Shown piece by piece: positions 57,339 through 64,000 of a stretch of 64,000 nucleotides of DNA (position 1 is its first letter; each line of letters opens with the position of its first letter). The DNA comes from an uncultured Alphaproteobacteria bacterium. Its GTDB lineage: Bacteria > Pseudomonadota > Alphaproteobacteria > UBA8366 > JADFVY01. The notes under the pieces are model-generated. The model saw nothing but the letters and a program-made list of their open reading frames with translations, ran no database searches and was not told the origin of the DNA. The translations under genes and the position numbers were made by a program. The DNA lies in assembly GCA_947259105.1 (NCBI GenBank), contig CAMYKU010000002.1, positions 28,781 to 92,780 on the forward strand, read 5' to 3'.

Positions 57339-58499
57339 TTATCCTGATGTCAGAAGCGCATGCTTCTGCATTGCGTAACGGTCGGTCATCCCGGCGATGT
57401 AGTCGGCCACGAGCCGCGCCAGCACGGCCTGATCCTTGCCCTCGCCGCCCTGGCGCCACTCGGCCGGAAGCCGTTCGGGCGCCGCCATCAGCCCTTCGAA
57501 AAGCCCGGTCACGATCTGCCGCGCCTCGCCGGTCTCCTGCACGACTGCGGCATTCCGGTACATGTTTTCAAACAGGAAGGCTTTGAGAGCCCGGTCGTTT
57601 TCGCCCATCGCATCGGAAAAGGCAACAACCCGCTTGCCGAGCCCGCGGATCGCCTGGACATCGGCCGGCTGCGCGGCAGTCAGCCGCCGCTTCGCCTCGG
57701 CCAGGACATCGCGGACCATGCCGTCGATCAGCCGGCGCACCGTCTCGTGGATCAGCCGGTGCGGCTCGATCCCGGGATAGCGTTCGCCGATCTCCCGGAA
57801 CGTGGCGGCGACGTGGGGCACCGCCTGCAGGTCCGCGGTCGAAAAGATCCTGGCCCTGAGCCCGTCGTCCAGGTCGTGATGATCGTAGGCGATATCGTCG
57901 GCGATCGCCGCCACCTGCGCCTCGGGGCCGGGCCAGTCGCCGAGCGCCAGATCGTGCCGCCTGTCGTACTCCGCGATGGTCGCCGGAAGCGGCGCCTCCC
58001 GCCCTGCCCCGGTCAGCGGACCGTTGTGTTTGACCACTCCCTCCAGGGTCTCCCAGGTCAGGTTGAGCCCGTCGAATTCGGCGTAGCGGCGCTCCAGCAG
58101 CGTGAGCACCCGCAGGGTCTGATCGTTATGCTCGAAGCCGCCCCACGGTTTCATGACGGCGTTGAGCGCCTCCTCGCCGGCGTGGCCGAAGGGCGTATGG
58201 CCGAGATCGTGCGCCAGTGCAAGAGCCTCGGCGAGGTCCTCGTCCAGGCGCAGGGTACGCGCCATGGTCCGGGCGATCTGCGCGACCTCGATGCTGTGGG
58301 TCAGGCGGGTCCGGAAGTGGTCGCCTTCCGGCGATACGAACACCTGGGTCTTGTGCTTGAGCCGCCGGAAAGCCGTCGAATGGACGATTCGGTCGCGGTC
58401 GCGCTGGAAGGGGGTGCGCATCTCGCTCGCGGACTCGGGATACAGGCGGCCGCGGCTGTCCTGCCAGCGGGTCGCGTAGGGCGCAAGGCGGTCGCTCAT
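57339..58499 (-). CDS. dgt: Deoxyguanosinetriphosphate triphosphohydrolase-like protein
   Basis: 386-residue HD-domain dNTPase. The start [18 protein letters not shown] is followed by [21 protein letters not shown] and the metal-binding H-HD-D residues [25 protein letters not shown] and [15 protein letters not shown]. This is the alphaproteobacterial type-2 dGTPase-like group. ATG 58499 is chosen because homology starts there. It opens the long operon dgt-argS-SPOR-nagZ and is divergent from erpA. Confidence 0.95.
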   Translation of the reverse strand: MSDRLAPYATRWQDSRGRLYPESASEMRTPFQRDRDRIVHSTAFRRLKHKTQVFVSPEGDHFRTRLTHSIEVAQIARTMARTLRLDEDLAEALALAHDLGHTPFGHAGEEALNAVMKPWGGFEHNDQTLRVLTLLERRYAEFDGLNLTWETLEGVVKHNGPLTGAGREAPLPATIAEYDRRHDLALGDWPGPEAQVAAIADDIAYDHHDLDDGLRARIFSTADLQAVPHVAATFREIGERYPGIEPHRLIHETVRRLIDGMVRDVLAEAKRRLTAAQPADVQAIRGLGKRVVAFSDAMGENDRALKAFLFENMYRNAAVVQETGEARQIVTGLFEGLMAAPERLPAEWRQGGEGKDQAVLARLVADYIAGMTDRYAMQKHALLTSG

Positions 58500-58616
58500 G
58501 GGGCGATGTATCGAACGGGTGCCGGCAAATTGCAAGCACCGGCGGCGATTGACAGTCGGCGTTTCGTTCCTACATTGAAGGATCCAGGCAACAATGAACG
58601 TGCGGAACCGATTTCA

Positions 58617-58982
58617 ATGGGCGACATATTCGCATCCGAGCCGTCTACCGAAGGCCATAGCGTGACCGTGACCGACAGCGCGGCCCGGCGGATCGCCTTC
58701 CTGGTGGCGCAGGAGAGCGGCGACGGGCTGTTCCTGCGGGTTACCGTATCGGGCGGCGGGTGTTCGGGCTTCCAGTACGGCTTCGGTTTCGACGACGAGA
58801 TCAAGCCCGACGACCGGATTTTCGAGCATGAGGGCGTAAAGGTCGTGGTCGACGAGACCTCGCTGGATCTCATGGGCGGCGCCGAGATCGATTTCGTCGA
58901 GGATCTGATCGGCGCCTCGTTCCAGATCCGCAATCCGAACGCGACGGCGTCCTGCGGCTGCGGGAGTTCGTTTTCCGTCTGA
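58617..58982 (+). CDS. erpA: Iron-sulfur cluster insertion protein ErpA/IscA (A-type carrier)
   Basis: 121-residue A-type carrier that delivers Fe-S clusters to apo-enzymes. The three conserved cysteines are C49 (GGGCSGFQY), C113 and C115 (ASCGCGSSF). The first 15 residues are a short extension (MGDIFASEPSTEGHS). It is divergent from dgt, an alphaproteobacterial pattern, and ends with a good terminator. Candidate clients in this window are IlvD and SdhB-type proteins. Confidence 0.95.
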   Translation: MGDIFASEPSTEGHSVTVTDSAARRIAFLVAQESGDGLFLRVTVSGGGCSGFQYGFGFDDEIKPDDRIFEHEGVKVVVDETSLDLMGGAEIDFVEDLIGASFQIRNPNATASCGCGSSFSV

Positions 58983-59010
58983 CCGGCAAACCTGAGCCGT
59001 GTTAAGAATG

Positions 59011-59035
59011 AGGCCTGCCGCATGGCGGGCCTTTT
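59011..59035 (+). terminator. Rho-independent terminator of erpA
   Basis: AGGCCTGCC-GCAT-GGCGGGCCT forms a 9-bp stem with one G-U pair, followed by TTT. It lies 28 bp after the erpA stop and just before the xth ATG. Confidence 0.7.
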
Positions 59036-59054
59036 CGATTCGGGGACCGAACTC

Positions 59055-59831
59055 ATGAAGATCGCCACGTTCAACGTCAACTCCATCAAGGCGCGGCTGC
59101 CGCGCGTGCTCGAATGGCTGAAGGTGGCGGCGCCGGACGTCGCCCTGCTGCAGGAGATCAAGACCGTCGACGACGCCTTTCCGCGGCTGGAGATCGAGGA
59201 TCTCGGCTACAATGTCGCGACCCACGGCCAGAAGACCTACAACGGCGTGGCCCTGCTTTCGAAACGCCCCATCAAGGACGTGCTTTGCGGCCTGCCCGGC
59301 GACGAGTCGGACGAACAGGCGCGCTATATCGAGGCGACGGTCGGCGATTTGCGCATCGCCTCGATCTATCTGCCCAACGGCAACCCCGTCGACGGCGACA
59401 AATACCCATACAAGCTGGCCTGGATGGACCGGCTGACCGCCCATGTGCGGGAGAACCTGCTGCCGACCGAGCAGCCCTTCGTTCTTGGCGGAGATTACAA
59501 CGTCATTCCCACAGATATCGATGTCTACGACCCCAAGGCCTGGGCCGGCGACGCGCTGTTCCGCCCCGAGACGCGGTCCAGGTTCCGCGCCCTAATCCAT
59601 CTCGGCCTGACCGAGGCCTGGCGGGCGTTGCATGCCGAGACCGGTTACAGTTTCTGGGATTACCAGGCCGGCCGCTGGGCCCGCGACGAGGGGTTGCGGA
59701 TCGACCATCTGCTGCTCTCTCCGGCCGCCGCCGACCGGCTGGAGGCGTGCGAGATCGACCGCGCGCCCCGCGGCAAGGAAAAAGCATCGGACCACACGCC
59801 GGTGTGGTGCGAGATCCGGGAGGCCGCGTGA
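59055..59831 (+). CDS. xth: Exodeoxyribonuclease III
   Basis: 258-residue exonuclease/AP endonuclease. The conserved strand ATFNVNSIKARL, LLQEIKT (metal-binding Glu), GGDYNVIPTDIDVYDP, and the C-terminal RIDHLLLS and SDHTPVW (His-Asp) blocks are in place. ATG 59055 is used; an upstream ATG at 59022 lies in the terminator stem and adds no homology. Its stop shares one base with the next gene. Confidence 0.97.
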   Translation: MKIATFNVNSIKARLPRVLEWLKVAAPDVALLQEIKTVDDAFPRLEIEDLGYNVATHGQKTYNGVALLSKRPIKDVLCGLPGDESDEQARYIEATVGDLRIASIYLPNGNPVDGDKYPYKLAWMDRLTAHVRENLLPTEQPFVLGGDYNVIPTDIDVYDPKAWAGDALFRPETRSRFRALIHLGLTEAWRALHAETGYSFWDYQAGRWARDEGLRIDHLLLSPAAADRLEACEIDRAPRGKEKASDHTPVWCEIREAA

Positions 59832-60247
59832 TGGCCTGCGCGAAACCCGGCCACGAGGGCGGCTGCTTCTGCGGCGCCGTCCGCTATCGCGTCGACGGCC
59901 CCATCGAATCGGTCACCCACTGCCACTGCAATTCCTGCCGCCGCTCCTCGGGCGCGGCCTTCGTCACCTGGTTCACGGTGCCGCGCGAACGCCTTGCCTG
60001 GAGCAAGGGCGGGGTGGCGCAATATCCCTCCTCCCCCGGCGTCGTCAGGGGTTTCTGCGGCACCTGCGGCACCGAGCTCACCTATGCGAACGACCAAGCC
60101 CCGAAAACGATCGACATCACCATCGGCAGCCTCGACTGCGCCGCCGGGCATCCCGCCGACCGCCATGTCTGGACCGCCGACAAGCTGGACTGGCTGCGTC
60201 TCGACGAGCAACTGCCGGCCCATGAAGGCTGGTCGACGGAAGGCTGA
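59831..60247 (+). CDS. GFA-family protein (glutathione-dependent formaldehyde-activating fold)
   Basis: 138-residue zinc-binding protein. Cysteines of the Mss4-like/GFA fold are visible: GGCFCGAVRY, HCHCNSCRRSSG, and FCGTCGTEL. The ATG shares one base with the xth stop (TGATG). Formaldehyde chemistry is known for one founding member, but most GFA-family proteins have no established substrate. No adh or formaldehyde genes are nearby. Confidence 0.85.
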   Translation: MACAKPGHEGGCFCGAVRYRVDGPIESVTHCHCNSCRRSSGAAFVTWFTVPRERLAWSKGGVAQYPSSPGVVRGFCGTCGTELTYANDQAPKTIDITIGSLDCAAGHPADRHVWTADKLDWLRLDEQLPAHEGWSTEG

Positions 60248-60260
60248 TCTCAGCCCTTGG

Positions 60261-61161
60261 CTAAGGCGCCCGCGGCCGGGTCGCCCACAGCGCGGCGGCC
60301 CCCTGCCCCGCCACCGCGGCCAGCACGAAGCCGCCGCCCGCGAGGGTCAGCAGGCTGGGGATTTCGCCACACCCAGAGCGGCGTCAGCACCACGGAAATA
60401 CGGCTGATCAGGGCCGCCTGCGCCGCCGGCATGTGCCGGATCCCGAAGGTGAACAGGATGTATTGCAGGGCCAGCTGCGCCGCCCCCATCAGGCTGAGGA
60501 TCGCAAGGTCGCGGCCGCCGACGCCGACGCCCGACGGCGCGATGACGGCGGCCAGCGCGGCCGACGCCAGCGCCGCCAGGATCACCGCCGGGATCATGTC
60601 GACCCCGCGCCCGCCACGCAACAGCACGATCGTCACCGCGAAGAACAGGCAGGTCATGAGCGCCAGAATATTGCCGGTGAGGTTCCCGGTGAGCGCGCCG
60701 TCGCCGAACATCAGCGCCATCCCGGCGAGCGACAGGGCGATGAAAACCATGGTCCGCACGCCGATCGCCTCGCGCAGCAACACCCAGGCCAGCAGCGCCG
60801 CGAACACCGGGGCCAGCCCCACCGTGAAGGCGACGTTGGCGACGGTGGTGTAGAGCATCGCGAAAATGAAGCACGAAAACGCGCCGGTCAGCGCGATGAC
60901 GACCCCCATCCCCGCCCCGCCAATGCGCAGGAATGCGTCGCCCGCCCTGGCGCCATGGCGCCAGAAGGTGAACAGCAGCAGCGCCGCCGCGCAGGTCAGC
61001 GAACGCCAGAACAGGATCTGCCAGCCGTCCGCCTGCTCGACGATGCGAATGAGGATTCCCGAGAGGCTGGTGCAGAAGGCGGCGCCGAGAATCGCCAGCA
61101 CGCCGAGGCGCAGGCGCGTATCGGGTGGTGCATCGCCGCGGACCGGCGCCGCGTCGGGCAT
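60261..61161 (-). pseudogene. EamA-family transporter with C-terminal frameshift
   Basis: Ten-helix drug/metabolite exporter of the EamA/DMT family. The first repeat starts LAILGAAFCTSLSGILIRI and the second near MTCLFFAVTIVLL. The normal frame leaves membrane-like sequence after VLTPLWVW near 60366 and continues as an Arg/Gly-rich tail to a stop at 60250. The shifted frame reads on as EIPSLLTLAGGGFVLAAV, a plausible tenth helix, to a stop at 60261. A deletion of roughly 11 bp that removed part of an LALGE-type loop would explain this. It may be a real mutation or a sequencing or assembly error. It lies 25 bp after ilvD. Confidence 0.7.
60947..60964. repeat. Palindrome CTGGCGCCATGGCGCCAG inside the EamA gene
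   Basis: An 18-bp perfect palindrome, the longest copy of the GGCGCCATGGCGCC element. Confidence 0.7.
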
Positions 61162-61186
61162 GCCGTCGGCCCCGGTCCGGACGCGC

Positions 61187-62902
61187 TCAGATATCGGCGA
61201 AGATGTGGGTCTCCGCCGCGGCCCCGGGGTGGGTGACCGCGCCCTTCTCGGCCGGTCCCACGGTCTGGGCATAGCGCCACAGCGCGCCGGACTGGTAGTC
61301 GTGCTGCCGCGGTTTCCAGGACCTGGCGCGTTTCGCCAGCTCGGCGTCGTCGAGTTCCACATCCATCGTGCCGGCCTCGGCGTCGAGGGCGATCATGTCG
61401 CCGTCCTGCAACAGCGCGATGGGCCCGCCCACTGCCGCTTCCGGCCCGACATGGCCGATGCAGAAGCCGCGGGTCGCGCCGGAGAAGCGGCCGTCGGTGA
61501 TCAGCGCCACCTTGCCGCCGGTGCCCTGGCCGTACAGCGCCGCGGTGGTCGACAGCATCTCGCGCATGCCGGGGCCCCCCTTCGGGCCTTCGTAGCGGAT
61601 GACGAACACGTCGCCCTCCTGGTACTTGCGCTCCTCGACCGCCTTGAAGGCGTCCTCCTCGCAGTCGAACACCCGGGCCGGGCCGCGGAATTTCAACTCC
61701 GTCATGCCAGCGATCTTCACGATCGCGCCTTCCGGCGCAAGATTGCCCTTGAGGCCGACGACGCCGCCGGTCGTGCTGAGCGGCTTTGCAGTCGTGCGCA
61801 CGACGTCCTGGTCCGCGGGAAACTTCACCTTTTCCAGCTCGTCGCCGATCGACTTACCGCTGACGGAAAGGCAATCGCCATCGAGGAAGCCGCCCTCCAG
61901 CAGCGCCTTCATCACCACCTGCACGCCGCCGACCTCGAACAGATCCTTGGCGACGTATTTGCCGCCGGGCTTGAGGTCCGCGATATAGGGGGTTTCCCGA
62001 AAGATCCGGGCGACTTCATGCAGGTCGAAATCGATGCCCACCTCATGGGCGATCGCCGGCAGATGCAGGCCGGCGTTGGTCGAACCGCCGGTCGCCGCCA
62101 CCACGCGCGCGGCGTTCTCGAGGGCGCTGCGGGTGACGATCCTGCGCGGGCGGATGCCCTTCTCCAGCGCGTTCATCACCGCCTCGCCAGAGGCTTCGGC
62201 ATAGGCATCGCGGGATTCGTAAGGCGCCGGGGCGCCGGCCGAGCCGGGCAGCGCGAGGCCGATCGCCTCGGACACGCAGGCCATGGTGTTGGCGGTGAAC
62301 TGGCCGCCGCAGGAGCCGGCCGACGGGCAGGCATGGCATTCGATCTCGTGCAGTTCGGCATCGTCGATCGTGCCGGCCGAATGCCGGCCGACGGCCTCGA
62401 ACACGTCCTGCACGGTGATGTCCTTGCCGTGCAGTCGGCCCGGCAGGATCGAGCCGCCATACATGAACACCGACGGCACGTCGAGCCGCACCATCGCCAT
62501 CATCATGCCCGGCAGCGACTTGTCGCAGCCCGCAAGTCCGACCAGCGCATCGTAGCAGTGCCCGCGCATGGTCAGTTCCACCGAATCGGCGATCAGGTCG
62601 CGGCTGACCAGCGAGGATTTCATGCCCGCGTGGCCCATCGCGATGCCGTCCGTCACCGTGATGGTGGCGAATTCGCGCGGCGTGCCCTGCGCGGCCTTGA
62701 CGCCCTTCTTGACCGCCTGCGCCTGGCGCATCAGCGAGATATTGCAGGGCGCGGCCTCGTTCCAGCAGGTGGCGACACCGACGAAGGGCTGGGCGATCTC
62801 GGCGTCGGTCATGCCCATGGCATAGTAGTAGGAGCGATGCGGCGCCGATTCCGGGCCGACGGAAACGTAGCGGCTGGGCAGTTTCGACTTGTCGATGGCC
62901 AT
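61187..62902 (-). CDS. ilvD: Dihydroxy-acid dehydratase
   Basis: 571-residue Fe-S enzyme that makes 2-keto acids in branched-chain amino acid synthesis. The conserved [19 protein letters not shown] and [12 protein letters not shown] cysteines are the cluster ligands. The C-terminal [15 protein letters not shown] is typical. ATG 62902 has the strong site AGGAGGT upstream, which decides it over a longer reading. It is 154 bp after the valS stop and 25 bp before the EamA gene. Confidence 0.97.
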   Translation of the reverse strand: MAIDKSKLPSRYVSVGPESAPHRSYYYAMGMTDAEIAQPFVGVATCWNEAAPCNISLMRQAQAVKKGVKAAQGTPREFATITVTDGIAMGHAGMKSSLVSRDLIADSVELTMRGHCYDALVGLAGCDKSLPGMMMAMVRLDVPSVFMYGGSILPGRLHGKDITVQDVFEAVGRHSAGTIDDAELHEIECHACPSAGSCGGQFTANTMACVSEAIGLALPGSAGAPAPYESRDAYAEASGEAVMNALEKGIRPRRIVTRSALENAARVVAATGGSTNAGLHLPAIAHEVGIDFDLHEVARIFRETPYIADLKPGGKYVAKDLFEVGGVQVVMKALLEGGFLDGDCLSVSGKSIGDELEKVKFPADQDVVRTTAKPLSTTGGVVGLKGNLAPEGAIVKIAGMTELKFRGPARVFDCEEDAFKAVEERKYQEGDVFVIRYEGPKGGPGMREMLSTTAALYGQGTGGKVALITDGRFSGATRGFCIGHVGPEAAVGGPIALLQDGDMIALDAEAGTMDVELDDAELAKRARSWKPRQHDYQSGALWRYAQTVGPAEKGAVTHPGAAAETHIFADI

Positions 62903-63000
62903 GGGAATACCTCCTGCTTCGTCCGGGCATCTTGTTGGATTTGAGCGGAACAATATCGGCATGCCGGGCCGATTCATAGCCTCTATCATTCGCCGGAGAT

Positions 63001-63014
63001 ATCTACTAGTAGAT
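63001..63014. repeat. Palindrome ATCTACTAGTAGAT, copy 2
   Basis: A perfect 14-bp palindrome in the gap between valS and ilvD, 42 bp after the valS stop. Its central 12-mer repeats at 23390-23401. Confidence 0.6.
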
Positions 63015-63055
63015 GATCTTCCGCTGTCTTTCCGGGCCGGGTGTCCGAACGCCGT

Positions 63056-64000
63056 CTAAAGCTCTTCGAGACGTTTCAGCGCCGCCCGGATCTGCTCGCG
63101 TCTGGCTTTGAGATCCGCGAGCCGCTGCCTGTTCTCGTCGACCACGGCCTCGGGCGCCTTGGCGAGGAACCCCTCGTTGGACAGCTTCTTCTGCAGCTTT
63201 CCGATCTCGCCGGTGAGCTTCGCCTCTTCCTTTTCCAGTCGCGCTTTTTCCTGGGCGACGTCGATCACGTCGCCGATCGGCAGCGCCACGGTCGCCTCTT
63301 CGTGGACAAGCTGGATCGATCCCTTCGGCGCTTCGCCGGCCGCGGCCGTACGCATATCGCTCAGCCGCGCGAGCCGGCCGATCAATTCGCCGTAGCGGTC
63401 CAGCCGGTCCTGGCTGCCCTGCCCGGCGCCCAGCAGCAGCATCGGGATCTTCGCCCCGGCGGGCACGTTCATCTCTGACCGGGCGGAGCGGATGCCCGCG
63501 ATCAACCCGATGACCCAGCCGATTTCCGCCGCGGCCGTCTCGTCGATCAGGGTGTCGGCGAATTCCGGCCATTCGGCGGTGATAAGCTTCGGCGCGCCGG
63601 GTTCGCCGAACAACTCCCACAGCTCTTCGGTGATGAACGGCATGAAGGGATGCAACAGGCGCAGCAGCCGGTTCATCACCCAGGAAGCGGTCGCCCGGGT
63701 TTCGGCCACAGCCGCCGCGTCGGCGCCGGTCAGCAACGGCTTGGCAAGTTCGACATACCAGTCGCAGAAGGTGTTCCAGGCAAAGGCGTAGATCGCGTTC
63801 GCCGCCTCGTCGAAGCGGTAGGCGTCGAGTGCACGGTCGATCTCGCGGCCGCAACGCGCGGCCTCGCCGGCGATCCAGCGGTTCAGCGCCGCCTTCGCCG
63901 CAGCGGGATCGAAACCGGCATCGGGCAGGCACTCGTTCATCTCGCAGAAGCGCGCGGCGTTCCACAGCTTGGTGCCGAAATTGCGGTAGCCCTCGACGCG
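63056..64000 (-). CDS. valS: Valine--tRNA ligase, C-terminal part
   Basis: About the last 315 residues are present; the rest lies beyond the right edge. The first codons in the window read RVEGYRNFGTKLWNAARFC, a hallmark of ValS after KMSKS. The helical anticodon-binding domain (NTFCDWYVELAKP, PFITEELWE) and the C-terminal coiled coil (DVAQEKARLEKEEAKL onward) complete it. It is on the same strand as ilvD, 154 bp away. Confidence 0.96.
   Translation of the reverse strand, partial: RVEGYRNFGTKLWNAARFCEMNECLPDAGFDPAAAKAALNRWIAGEAARCGREIDRALDAYRFDEAANAIYAFAWNTFCDWYVELAKPLLTGADAAAVAETRATASWVMNRLLRLLHPFMPFITEELWELFGEPGAPKLITAEWPEFADTLIDETAAAEIGWVIGLIAGIRSARSEMNVPAGAKIPMLLLGAGQGSQDRLDRYGELIGRLARLSDMRTAAAGEAPKGSIQLVHEEATVALPIGDVIDVAQEKARLEKEEAKLTGEIGKLQKKLSNEGFLAKAPEAVVDENRQRLADLKARREQIRAALKRLEEL

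Overview
This 64 kb window is high-GC, gene-dense chromosomal DNA from an alphaproteobacterium. Lineage markers include the order dgt-argS-SPOR-nagZ-scpA-scpB-tatABC-serS-surE-pcm-nlpD, the yajC-secD-secF-Mth938-phytoene-synthase-like run, sdhE next to mfd with recG divergent, and folate-dependent TrmFO. A Rhodospirillales-type or uncultivated relative is my inference; no rRNA or species marker is present. I saw no insertion sequence, prophage, integrase, CRISPR array or plasmid function. No intergenic gap exceeds about 300 bp.

Layout. 1-7488 (minus strand): an operon-like run mltB, rlpA, dac, tmk, holB, metG, tatD and an MBL-fold hydrolase cut by the window edge, joining cell-wall remodelling to replication and translation genes. 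7684-12066: tRNA-Ser(UGA), an orphan PbfA-like class III aminotransferase, an HPF/RaiA-cold-shock fusion, a degenerate REC-REC-GGDEF protein with an intact c-di-GMP I-site, and a FrnE-like thioredoxin-fold enzyme. 12074-18916: mfd, sdhE, recG and a DUF502 membrane protein. 18996-24800 is the accessory-looking part: a haloacetate-dehalogenase-type hydrolase divergent from a type III polyketide synthase plus ICMT-like methyltransferase pair, tRNA-Lys(UUU), a PcaD-like lactonase, and an overlapping pair of an APH-fold kinase and a divergent enolase paralog.

24809-35909: coaD, gyrA, convergent aruH and aruI (arginine transaminase pathway), ssb, an exported glycan-binding-type protein and uvrA. 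35917-43441: a TPR-like lipoprotein, trmFO, a 74-residue conserved-looking protein, homologs of the complex I assembly factors NDUFAF6 and NDUFAF3, and secF-secD-yajC. 43671-58499: a DUF815 ATPase, then the long minus-strand run from dgt (58499) down to the NlpD-like protein (44579), interrupted by an M50 protease and a lone ABC ATPase. 58617-64000: erpA, xth and a GFA-family protein on the plus strand, then a frameshifted EamA transporter, ilvD and the C-terminal part of valS on the minus strand.

Most of the window is housekeeping. The parts most worth study are the kinase-enolase pair, the polyketide synthase-methyltransferase pair with its repeat-containing divergent promoter, the PopA-like c-di-GMP protein, the HPF-cold-shock fusion, and a long repeated palindrome (GGCGCCATGGCGCC, three copies of 14-18 bp).
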